Made by a program: the position numbers and the translations under genes
The notes under the pieces: generated by a model
The model's input: only the letters and a program-made list of their open reading frames with translations
Databases searched by the model: none
Told to the model about the DNA's origin: nothing
Source: Gammaproteobacteria bacterium
GTDB taxonomy: Bacteria; Pseudomonadota; Gammaproteobacteria; Burkholderiales; Burkholderiaceae_C
DNA: 64,000 bases
Assembly (NCBI GenBank): GCA_018815325.1
Contig: JAHIYE010000021.1
Location: 186,001-250,000, forward strand
Reading direction: 5' to 3'
In this document: positions 49,573-57,047 of the stretch, piece by piece
How positions within the stretch are numbered: position 1 is the stretch's first letter
How the letters are laid out: each line of letters starts with the position of its first letter

Positions 49573-50171
49573 TGGCAGCGCGTCATTTCACAAAGACGGA
49601 AGCACGGGCTGCGGCTCAGGCCGCAACTCGACAGTTCTCTGCGCGGTCCGCAGGACAAATTCTGGAGTCCGTGCGTGCCAATACGCGCGATTCCGAGGCG
49701 TTCGACATCTTTTTGTCGCATGCGATTGCTGACGCTGAGTTGGTTCTCGGCGTTAAGCAACTGTTAGAGCAGCAGGGGGCCACGGTTTACGTGGACTGGA
49801 GCCACGACCCACAACTTGATAGGTCGAAGGTCAACACCGAGACAGCGGCGCTGCTCCGCCAGCGCATGAGGCAGTCGAAGTCCCTGATCTACCTAGCGAC
49901 CGACGCGGCGACCACATCGAAATGGATGCCTTGGGAGCTCGGATTTTTTGATGGCTTTCGATCCAACGGCGTGGCCATCATGCCCCTGCTGGACAGAGAG
50001 ACCGATGGCTTTGCAGGTCAGGAATATCTAGGCCTTTACCCCAGGGTGACCAAGGACAACTACCGAAACTCGGCTGCCTCGGATGTGTTTGTCGAGGGCC
50101 TTGGTCGCTGGACGACCCTCAAGTCGTTCCGAGCGGGAACCCCCAATTGGCAAAGTTACACCAATCCCTAG
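49572..50171 (+). CDS. TIR-domain protein (TIR3)
   Basis: A 199-residue protein with a ~40-residue basic, Ala-rich N-terminus followed by a TIR domain: AFDIFLSHAIADAELVLGVK, ATVYVDWSHDPQLDR, and candidate catalytic Glu122 in SKWMPWELGFFDGFR. The resemblance to TIR1 indicates a shared subfamily. It is followed 28 bp later by the second ThsB-like gene, so TIR1 and TIR3 both accompany a ThsB-like protein in this cluster. Confidence 0.85.
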   Translation: MAARHFTKTEARAAAQAATRQFSARSAGQILESVRANTRDSEAFDIFLSHAIADAELVLGVKQLLEQQGATVYVDWSHDPQLDRSKVNTETAALLRQRMRQSKSLIYLATDAATTSKWMPWELGFFDGFRSNGVAIMPLLDRETDGFAGQEYLGLYPRVTKDNYRNSAASDVFVEGLGRWTTLKSFRAGTPNWQSYTNP

Positions 50172-50199
50172 ACGAATTTTCAGACCAAAGGAGAGTCAC

Positions 50200-50649
50200 A
50201 TGGCGAGACGTACGTTTTTCAGTTTTAACCACGGCCGCGACAACTGGCGGGTTGGCCAGGTGCGCAACAGCTGGGTCGTTGGCAAGGATCGCGAGGCCGC
50301 CGGCTTCTGGGACGCTGCAGAATGGGAAAAGGTGAAGCTGCAAACTCCGGACAAGATCCGTAAGTGGATCGACGAACAGCTCGTCGGAACTTCGGTTACC
50401 GTGGTCCTCATCGGCAACGAGACCTCCACTCGGCCGTATGTGAAGTACGAGATCGAGCAGAGCGTCGCACGGGGCAACGGCTTGCTGGGGGTCTACATCC
50501 ACAACATGAAGGACGTGGAAGGCAAGACCGACACAAAGGGCTTAAACCCGCTTCCTGCTGGCTACAAGACGTACGACTGGGTCAATGACGATGGCCGGAA
50601 CAACATCGGGGCATGGATCGAAGCCGCTGCGAAGGTCGCGGGGCGATGA
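50200..50649 (+). CDS. Thoeris ThsB-like TIR protein (DUF1863-type), copy 2
   Basis: A 149-residue ThsB-like protein: RTFFSFNHGRDNWRVGQVR, TVVLIGNETSTRPYVKYEI with candidate catalytic Glu84, and NGLLGVYIHNMKD. It has a strong ribosome binding site (AAAGGAGAG). It resembles copy 1 in length and motif order but differs in many residues; the two may sense different triggers, as multiple ThsB proteins do in some Thoeris loci. No ThsA gene is present in the window. Confidence 0.85.
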   Translation: MARRTFFSFNHGRDNWRVGQVRNSWVVGKDREAAGFWDAAEWEKVKLQTPDKIRKWIDEQLVGTSVTVVLIGNETSTRPYVKYEIEQSVARGNGLLGVYIHNMKDVEGKTDTKGLNPLPAGYKTYDWVNDDGRNNIGAWIEAAAKVAGR

Positions 50650-50660
50650 TCTAATCGGTG

Positions 50661-51266
50661 ATGGAGCGCTGTAAGGGAAAAAACCAGAGAGATCAGCGCT
50701 GCTTGCGGCCAGCATCAGCCGGTAGCAGCTACTGCGCGTCCCACGCTTCTCAAGGCGCCACCAAAGACGCCTGGACCTACGGCATAGGCGCTGTCTTGGG
50801 CCACATGGTGGCGCCCGGCGTCGGTGGCGCGATCGCTGGCGCCGCTGCCAGCAAGTTTTTCTCTTGGCTCGCCGAATCGGATGGAACGCGGCCACCGCGG
50901 GTTTTCGTCAGCTTTGACTTCGATAACGATCAGCAGCTCAAGCATCTGCTGATCGGCCAGACCAAGCGACAAAACCTGCCATTCTCGGTGGTCGATGGTT
51001 CCTTGAAAGAGGCTGCTCCCGAGCCGCGCTGGAAAGAAGCGGCGCTGAGGGAGATCCGTCGATGCGACGTGGTCGTCGTACTGCTTGGGCGTTACACGCA
51101 CAAGGCGCCTGGCGTGTTGGCCGAGGTAGCCATGGCTCGGGCGGAAGGCAAGCCCATCGTGCAGCTCATCGGTAGCCGAGCGGGCGCCTACACCCGCGTG
51201 AGGGGCGGCGGCAGGATCTTGGCCTGGACGCAGGACAACCTTTCGAGGCTATTCGGCGGCTTTTGA
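50661..51266 (+). CDS. Zinc-finger/glycine-rich/TIR-like fusion protein (TIR4)
   Basis: A 201-residue protein with an unusual layout. Residues 1-30 contain a Cys/His cluster (Cys4, Cys14, Cys25, His28) that could bind zinc. Residues 38-70 form a Gly/Ala-rich hydrophobic stretch, YGIGAVLGHMVAPGVGGAIA, which may enter or associate with a membrane. Residues 79-171 are a TIR-like domain: PRVFVSFDFDNDQQLKHLL, CDVVVVLLGRYTHKAPG and candidate Glu155. A GTG just before the ATG is an alternative start. It ends the TIR cluster. Confidence 0.75.
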   Translation: MERCKGKNQRDQRCLRPASAGSSYCASHASQGATKDAWTYGIGAVLGHMVAPGVGGAIAGAAASKFFSWLAESDGTRPPRVFVSFDFDNDQQLKHLLIGQTKRQNLPFSVVDGSLKEAAPEPRWKEAALREIRRCDVVVVLLGRYTHKAPGVLAEVAMARAEGKPIVQLIGSRAGAYTRVRGGGRILAWTQDNLSRLFGGF

Positions 51267-51650
51267 ACGTTTTGACTGGCGTAGCGCTGCCGAGATGAGC
51301 TGCAGCTTTCTGACATGCCACATCACTACGGCCGACTACCGCTTTACAGCCGATAGCTGCCGCTCGGTGAGCCCGCCTCGAACGGCGGCGAACAGCCTGA
51401 AGCCGACATCGCAATTCTGAACGGCAGTTGTGCAGCGGTTGCTGCCGGTGGTGTCAGCCCCCTGAGTTCACGGTCTGGGCTACACAGAGGTCATTCATGC
51501 GCCAGTGAAATCTTGGAGCCGCCCCTATTGGCGAAGCGCCATTCGTTCGATCAATGGACCTCACTCACCAATCCTGGGGATAGCAAATGATGTGGCGAGA
51601 AGCTCGGCTGGCCGCCAGCAATGTAGGCAGCCGGGTCACACATCCTTCAC
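51267..51650. other. Convergent intergenic stretch, no confident gene
   Basis: The 384 bases separate the rightward TIR cluster from the leftward Gabija-like block. A 41-codon open frame begins at 51295 but has no recognisable feature. I saw no clear terminator. Confidence 0.4.
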
Positions 51651-52937
51651 CTAGGGCCATTTCATCGGAGTGAACTGCGGCCACTCTACTAGCGTCGGGT
51701 TGTCCGGCGGAGCGTGGGCTAATCCGAACTTCGTAGTTAGTTCGTCGAGATGCGTTTCGAGGTAGGTGAGATGCGTCAGCTCCATATCGGCGAACGACGC
51801 GATGCTCGCGAACTCAAAGAAGAGCCTTGCAAAGTAGGGCGTGGATATCCCGGACAAGGGGGCCCTGCCCGGTATAGCACCAGGGCGCGTGACGACCAGC
51901 GTGACCATGGGGTGATCAACGAAGGTCGCAGCCAGACCCTTGGCTGCAAATGCAGCGACGAGTTCATCTGTTTCGAGAAGGATCATCAGCGTCAAGTCGC
52001 CGTTCATGAATCCGTAGAGATCTTCCTTGCGGCGGATGGATAGCACAAATGGGAAATACGGCATCCATTGGCCTTCGGTCTTCGCTTCATTGAGAATTGC
52101 CACGGTGGTCCTAGGCTTCATGTACTGATCCAGCCTAGATGCGGCCTCGACTGAGCGCACTGCGAGATAGGTCAGCCCGGGCTCCGGCGAGTTCGCGGCA
52201 AAGCCGCTGTCTCGCGAGCTGGCGATGCAGTCGTTCATGGCGTCAACATGGGATACGTCCGATCCTGGCACTTCGAGCCTAGCGACCTGATCAAGACCTC
52301 GAAAGTTTTTTGCCACGTCCGTCTTAAGGAACTGCCTGAGTGCGGTAAGGCTAGCGATCTGCCGGTCAACGCGCGCGTTGCGGTTCTTGCTGGTCTTGAC
52401 CTCGACCGGAATCGGGTCGGGGCCGATCAGCACGCAGATATCGCCATGCCGGATCGTGTTAGTGAGGTCGGAGAGGACCGCAGGAATCTCCCGGCCAATG
52501 ATCAGCTTGAGGATCGACCACTCCTTGCGCAAGCCCACTTTGCCGAGAATCGCTCCTGCCGCCTCCTTCACGCTGTATTCGTGCGTGTTGTAGAGCATGT
52601 GCTTTAGGGCAAGCTTGTTCAGATAGATGAAGGCTATCCCGTCCCCAAAGCAGCGCCAGAAAAACAAAAGCCGTTGTGCATCGGTGATCGCCTCGCTGGT
52701 CGCGGCGATCGCGTCCTTGGTCCGCTTTGCTTCCTCTTTTTTAGCCCCGGCCTTCTTCTGCTGCACGAGCGCCTTGCGCTTAGTCTTCAGCGCGGCAATG
52801 CGCGCATCGGTACGCTTGATGCGTGACAGCAGTTCCTTCTGAAGATCGAACAGAAGCGCGTAGTCCGACGGTCTCGCTTCGAGTGCGCGAAGCATCTCGG
52901 TGAGTTTGTAGATCGAGGGACGATAGCGGGACAGCAT
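51651..52937 (-). CDS. PD-(D/E)xK nuclease-like protein associated with Gabija-like genes
   Basis: A 428-residue protein I cannot assign to a named family. A Lys/Ala-rich coiled region (about residues 25-85) precedes HGDICVLIGPDPIPVEVKTS (Asp, then Glu-Val-Lys about 13 residues later), which fits the active site of PD-(D/E)xK nucleases. The C-terminal half is alpha/beta without recognised motifs. It follows the helicase gene on the same strand. I chose the ATG at 52937; a TTG at 53084 overlapping the helicase is possible. It may add DNA cleavage to the system; this is inference. Confidence 0.6.
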   Translation of the reverse strand: MLSRYRPSIYKLTEMLRALEARPSDYALLFDLQKELLSRIKRTDARIAALKTKRKALVQQKKAGAKKEEAKRTKDAIAATSEAITDAQRLLFFWRCFGDGIAFIYLNKLALKHMLYNTHEYSVKEAAGAILGKVGLRKEWSILKLIIGREIPAVLSDLTNTIRHGDICVLIGPDPIPVEVKTSKNRNARVDRQIASLTALRQFLKTDVAKNFRGLDQVARLEVPGSDVSHVDAMNDCIASSRDSGFAANSPEPGLTYLAVRSVEAASRLDQYMKPRTTVAILNEAKTEGQWMPYFPFVLSIRRKEDLYGFMNGDLTLMILLETDELVAAFAAKGLAATFVDHPMVTLVVTRPGAIPGRAPLSGISTPYFARLFFEFASIASFADMELTHLTYLETHLDELTTKFGLAHAPPDNPTLVEWPQFTPMKWP

Positions 52938-53034
52938 CGTGAAGCGGCCAAATGCATTCTGCGATGGTTGCAGGCAGTGAACGTAGGGGCCGAGGGCCAA
53001 GATAACAGATGATATCTTGCAGACCGGATGTGCT

Positions 53035-54297
53035 TCATGTGAAGGGAGGCTGGTCCATATGAGCAGATGCCTGCACAAGGACAATGCATCGCTCTTTCGC
53101 GCGTGTCACTGCGTTATATAGCAAACGCCGCTTCTGGTCGTCGCTGCCGCCCACGGCTGCCGGCCAGAGAACAATGACGTTGTCGAACTCCCGGTTCTTG
53201 GCGCCGTGAACTGTCATCCCCTTCCATCCACGAACGTCGCTTCTCCGAGATTGGCGGCGCTGGGAAAAGGACTGCTCGACCAACTTCACGACCTCATCCC
53301 TCGTGAACTCCACCTTCGCCCTGGTCCGACGTTGAATCTCTAGCCATTCGGTCACATCTCTGGCCGTTCTGGCATCACCTGCAGCAGCAAGGACTGCAGC
53401 GATGGAAGGACCATCAGCCTTGTCGGCTAGTTGAATCGTGGCGAGGTACTCGGATGCAGCTTTTGCCTCCGACTGTTCCCAAGCAACGTTGTAAGGGCCT
53501 GCACCCTTCTTGGTCTTGTTTGCGGCAGCCCAGGCCAATGCAGCTCTCGAAAACGCCCCGTGCGTTGGGGTGATGATCGCGACACGCTTGCCTCCGCCGT
53601 ACCAACTCAAATTGGAGTTGATCCATGCACCAGCCAACGGAGCCGTCGACGTCTGCGCAACAATGAAGAATTTGTCTGATTTAGGCGCTTCGCCGGCGCG
53701 AATCGCTTGAGCTGCATTGAGCAACTCGTCGACGTTGGTCCGACGGGGCTGTGTAAGTTCTTGTGGGGCGCATACCTGGGATAGCCAAGCACATGCCGGA
53801 TTGGGGCGAAGCACCTCGCTGAGGCACTGAAACTCGTCGGCAGCGACGAAGACCTCCAGCCTGTTGGCCAGGCCTGCAACCATGCCGAGGCGATTTACAG
53901 TCATGTCTTGCGCTTCGTCCACAACGAGAATGGGAAACGTCGCCGCCACCCAGTTGTAGACTTCCTTGACGTTTGCGAGGGCACTGGCAGCTTCACATAC
54001 ACGCTCGTACTCACTCGGTTCGATGTTTACGAAGCCGAAAGCGGCGGCAAGGGAACGCCAACGCCGAACTAAACGCCATGCGAAGCTGTCAATGGTCGCG
54101 CATTCCGTCTTGCCCTTGAGGTTCTGAAGCATCCCAAGACGCTCTTCCAAGCGCCGGCGAGATCCGTGCATGAACGTGAGCGCCAGGACTTTCTGACCGA
54201 CATGCAAAGGTGCTGCGTCCAGATGAGCAGAAAGCGATTCCATGAGCATGTGGGTCTTGCCGCAACCAGCACCGCCGATGAATGCGCGGACCTTCAC
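53035..54297 (-). CDS. UvrD/Rep-like helicase, Gabija GajB-like
   Basis: A 420-residue superfamily 1 helicase, shorter than UvrD. Walker A is FIGGAGCGKTHML, Walker B LVVDEAQDMT, motif III VAADEFQCL, motif V MTVHGAKNREFDNVIVLWP and motif VI LLYNAVTRAKER. The start GTG overlaps the upstream stop (GTGA), and another GTG five codons upstream is possible. Pairing with an OLD-family nuclease is the hallmark of Gabija, where GajB helps GajA act on phage DNA. Confidence 0.85.
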   Translation of the reverse strand: MKVRAFIGGAGCGKTHMLMESLSAHLDAAPLHVGQKVLALTFMHGSRRRLEERLGMLQNLKGKTECATIDSFAWRLVRRWRSLAAAFGFVNIEPSEYERVCEAASALANVKEVYNWVAATFPILVVDEAQDMTVNRLGMVAGLANRLEVFVAADEFQCLSEVLRPNPACAWLSQVCAPQELTQPRRTNVDELLNAAQAIRAGEAPKSDKFFIVAQTSTAPLAGAWINSNLSWYGGGKRVAIITPTHGAFSRAALAWAAANKTKKGAGPYNVAWEQSEAKAASEYLATIQLADKADGPSIAAVLAAAGDARTARDVTEWLEIQRRTRAKVEFTRDEVVKLVEQSFSQRRQSRRSDVRGWKGMTVHGAKNREFDNVIVLWPAAVGGSDDQKRRLLYNAVTRAKERCIVLVQASAHMDQPPFT

Positions 54298-56084
54298 GGC
54301 TGAAACACCCACACTCCATTGGCCCCGCGAACAAAGCGCTGCGTAGCTTCATCACCGGCACAAGCACAAGCCAGACCACTCAGTAGGTCTGCCGCCCGCT
54401 CCCTACAGGCAGGCGTCGTAGCAATGGCTTCCGCAAGACTTTCGTAGGCGATGATGTCCATCTTCTTCGTCTTCAGGTATGCGACCACCGCCGCACTCGA
54501 AGCAGGTGGTTGCGGGGGTATCTCCGCCAACTTCCCTACCACCGTCGGCTCGTCCGCATTGAGGATCCACCCGATGGCGTCTTCGATCATTGCACCATCG
54601 TTCCAGCGGATGATCGCGCTCGGAGGGGCGGCGTCTTGCCGCAATTGAGCCGCATAGTCCAGCCCAGCTGCATCACCGTCGACTAAGCAGCACACGCGCT
54701 TGTGAAGCCGCCTCATCAGCCGGTGGGTCTCGATGACATTTGCGTCTTCCGTCGGAATCACTCCGACTTCAATGCCAAAGGGTCGCTGCATCGTGTCGAT
54801 CCATCCTTCGGTCATCATCAAAGGTCGGAGGATGCAACGTAGCAGCTGGAAATCGGATCTGCCTTCTGGAACGAGAAGTGCAGGCTGCATCAATGCACTC
54901 AACACGTCAATGCGGCTGTGTTGAAAAAACTTGCGCTTCCAATTCGGGGCTGCCGCGGTAAGGGGGCTTGCCAAGAATGGCTCGGCAGTGAGAACGCCAT
55001 CATGCTTCTTCAAGATCAGCACCGAGGTCGGATCTGCCATGCTGGCAACGAGAGGCGAATGGGTCGTTACGAAGGTCTGGGTAGACAGAGCTTGAACCCG
55101 CTGAACCAACCGCTGCTGTGCGGAGGGTGGGAGATGGACTTCAGGCTCCTCCAGCGCCATTATGAACTCTCCACCGCTTGCAGCACGAGCGCGACCAAGC
55201 TCAAGCAGCAGCAATAGGCCTTGCATGGACACCAGCCCACTACCCTGTCTCGCCGCAGGAATACTAAAGCCATCCGTTCCTGCAAAGTGGGCTGAGACAG
55301 CATCCATCACCGACCGGCTGTCGGTGCTGGTGAGCCTCAATTGGACCTTCGGAGCATTCGGGAATGAGAACGCAAGTTCGTTGTTCAGATTCTGAATCAG
55401 CGGTTGGATGCCCGGGTCAGCATCGATCGGCTGGGCCGGCGCCCGCAGGCGATCTCGCTCAGCGAGCAGTGCATCTGCAGGCTGAGCCGCTGCAGCAAAC
55501 AGAGTGCGCTTGAAAAGCTCATTCCCCCATGAAAAGACTTTGTCCCAAGTCCGGCTCGCGCGCACGAGATAGAAACTCAGTTCCTGTACGAGCTTGCCTG
55601 GAACAGGGGCCGGTGCCTCATCGGCGAAAGGATCGATGGGCTCATCGTGGTCATGGAAGTAGCGCACCGTCTCGACAGCTAAGCTGTCGTGGTCGAAACG
55701 CGCTTGAACGCCGAGTTGACAGCACAGCTTCCACGCAGGGTTGTTGCGCGCCGGATGCACATGGCCTGTTGCCTCGTCAAGCCATTTGACTACCGCCCGC
55801 TCATCACGAAACCACTGGCTGCTCTGCTCCGGGTCATCGCTGGGAAAATCAGTGACCGTTGCTACGACCTTGATCCTGTCGGCAGCCTGTGGGTTGGATC
55901 CGAAGAAGTCATGCTCGGTCAGTTCGCGAACTAGACGATCTCTGCCAAGCACGAGAGTCAATGCTTCGATCAGAGTTGTCTTGCCGGTATTGTTGTCCCC
56001 AACAAGAACGGGATGCCTGCCGAACTGCACGAAGCCACTTCTTACGCCCCGAAAGTTCTCGATTCTCAAATTGGCTATTCGCAC
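54294..56084 (-). CDS. OLD-family ATPase-TOPRIM nuclease, Gabija GajA-like
   Basis: A 596-residue class-2 OLD protein. The ABC-type ATPase has Walker A GDNNTGKT (29-36), a QGSGLVSMQGLLLL signature region and Walker B MALEEPEVHL. The C-terminal TOPRIM domain shows LLVPEGRSDF (Glu407) and LVDGDAAG (Asp469, Asp471), so nicking or cleavage of DNA is expected. The GTG at 56084 has a very strong AGGGGGGAAGG site, so I prefer it to the frame's upstream ATG. With the following helicase it forms a Gabija-like pair. Confidence 0.85.
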   Translation of the reverse strand: MRIANLRIENFRGVRSGFVQFGRHPVLVGDNNTGKTTLIEALTLVLGRDRLVRELTEHDFFGSNPQAADRIKVVATVTDFPSDDPEQSSQWFRDERAVVKWLDEATGHVHPARNNPAWKLCCQLGVQARFDHDSLAVETVRYFHDHDEPIDPFADEAPAPVPGKLVQELSFYLVRASRTWDKVFSWGNELFKRTLFAAAAQPADALLAERDRLRAPAQPIDADPGIQPLIQNLNNELAFSFPNAPKVQLRLTSTDSRSVMDAVSAHFAGTDGFSIPAARQGSGLVSMQGLLLLLELGRARAASGGEFIMALEEPEVHLPPSAQQRLVQRVQALSTQTFVTTHSPLVASMADPTSVLILKKHDGVLTAEPFLASPLTAAAPNWKRKFFQHSRIDVLSALMQPALLVPEGRSDFQLLRCILRPLMMTEGWIDTMQRPFGIEVGVIPTEDANVIETHRLMRRLHKRVCCLVDGDAAGLDYAAQLRQDAAPPSAIIRWNDGAMIEDAIGWILNADEPTVVGKLAEIPPQPPASSAAVVAYLKTKKMDIIAYESLAEAIATTPACRERAADLLSGLACACAGDEATQRFVRGANGVWVFQP

Positions 56085-56117
56085 CCTTCCCCCCTCTCTT
56101 ATGGGTGGTCGGACCAA

Positions 56118-56438
56118 AGGCTCCGGCCGTCAAGTGTCTTGGCCGTCACAGTCTAAGCTATTGCCAACCAAAGTCAGCTTTAGGTTGACGCAGACGTTCG
56201 GTGTCCAATCACATGCGACTGCAACCAGGCCTGAAGCGGACATCCCGTCAAAAATACCAAACGGCTGCTCCTCGCCGAGCGCAGTAGTCGCGTCCTATCT
56301 TTCAAATGACAGATGCTGCAACTATGTGGTCAGTTTTAAAGCCCGGCAGATAAGGCTAGATATTCAAATAGCCTTGGACAATTGCAACCAGTGGCCCAAA
56401 CAATCAGCGGCAGGACTCAAAGACACAGACCCAGAGCC
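56118..56438. other. Upstream region of the Gabija-like operon, no gene seen
   Basis: These 321 bases lie between the start of the OLD-family gene and the end of the Xre gene, both leftward. The sequence is of mixed composition. No reading frame has domain features; it should contain the promoter of the nuclease operon, but no obvious boxes stand out. Confidence 0.4.
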
Positions 56439-56669
56439 CTAGCTTTCATCCCCAGGCACATGCTCCATCAGGTCTTCAACTTTGCAATCAAAGTATTGGC
56501 AAAGCCGGTCAACTGTTTCTGTTCCGGTGCCATATCCCTTTTGATTCAGGATTTTTGACAGCGTCATCCGGTTAAGACCGGTAGCTGTGGCGATCTCATT
56601 GATGGTGACGCGTCGCCCTTCGGCGAACTGCTTCTTCTCCATCATTTCACCCAGCTTGAATCTGATCAT
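56439..56669 (-). CDS. Xre/Cro-type small repressor
   Basis: A 76-residue protein with a Cro/CI-type helix-turn-helix: VTINEIATATGLNRMTLSKI, then the third helix region TVDRLCQYFDCKVEDLMEHV. Its start diverges from an AlpA/Xis-like gene and integrase across an AT-rich control region with an inverted repeat. It probably represses excision functions or itself. Confidence 0.87.
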   Translation of the reverse strand: MIRFKLGEMMEKKQFAEGRRVTINEIATATGLNRMTLSKILNQKGYGTGTETVDRLCQYFDCKVEDLMEHVPGDES

Positions 56670-56746
56670 GTGTATGAAAAGTCACAAAAGATAAATATAT
56701 ATATCAAATGACTTGTAAAGTGAGCTTTTATGCGTATCATTGGCAT

Positions 56747-56772
56747 CAAGTGATAAAAATATTAATCACTTG
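56747..56772. promoter_or_regulatory. Inverted repeat operator between xre and the integration genes
   Basis: CAAGTGAT at 56747-56754 is mirrored by ATCACTTG at 56765-56772, ten bases apart, inside an AT-rich divergent promoter region. A partial copy (CAAATGACTTG) occurs near 56705. This is the expected place for the Xre repressor to bind. Confidence 0.55.
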
Positions 56773-56798
56773 CAACCTTGATTGTAAAGGAGCTACCA

Positions 56799-57047
56799 AT
56801 GTTGGGTCAGACATATCTCACCACAGATGAACTGTCGTCAAGAATCAAGTATGACGTCCGAACCATTCGCGAACGGCTGAAGGACAGTGTGTTGATTGAG
56901 GGGGTTCACTATCTGAGACCGTTCGGAGGTCGAAAGATACTGTTTGTTTGGGAGGCCATTGAGCGTGACATGAAGGTTGCATCAGTTCAGCAGCCGGTCG
57001 GTATGGGGGCCATTCCCATGGCAAATGGAGCTGTGCTTCATGGCTAA
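56799..57047 (+). CDS. AlpA/Xis-like DNA-binding protein
   Basis: An 82-residue protein with a winged-helix pattern: YLTTDELSSRIKYDVRTIRE, followed by a beta-wing VHYLRPFGGRKILFVWEAI. This is the form of excisionases or AlpA regulators coupled to integrases. It begins after AAAGGAG and overlaps the integrase start by 8 bp. It likely directs excision or activates the integrase gene. Confidence 0.8.
   Translation: MLGQTYLTTDELSSRIKYDVRTIRERLKDSVLIEGVHYLRPFGGRKILFVWEAIERDMKVASVQQPVGMGAIPMANGAVLHG

Noticed and set aside
46222-51266. Canonical Thoeris system
   Set aside because: Two ThsB-like proteins exist but no SIR2-SLOG ThsA or other described ThsA type is visible, so the standard name is not justified.
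51295-51420. 41-codon ORF after TIR4
   Set aside because: No ribosome binding site or domain; Ser/Thr/Cys-rich composition looks non-coding.
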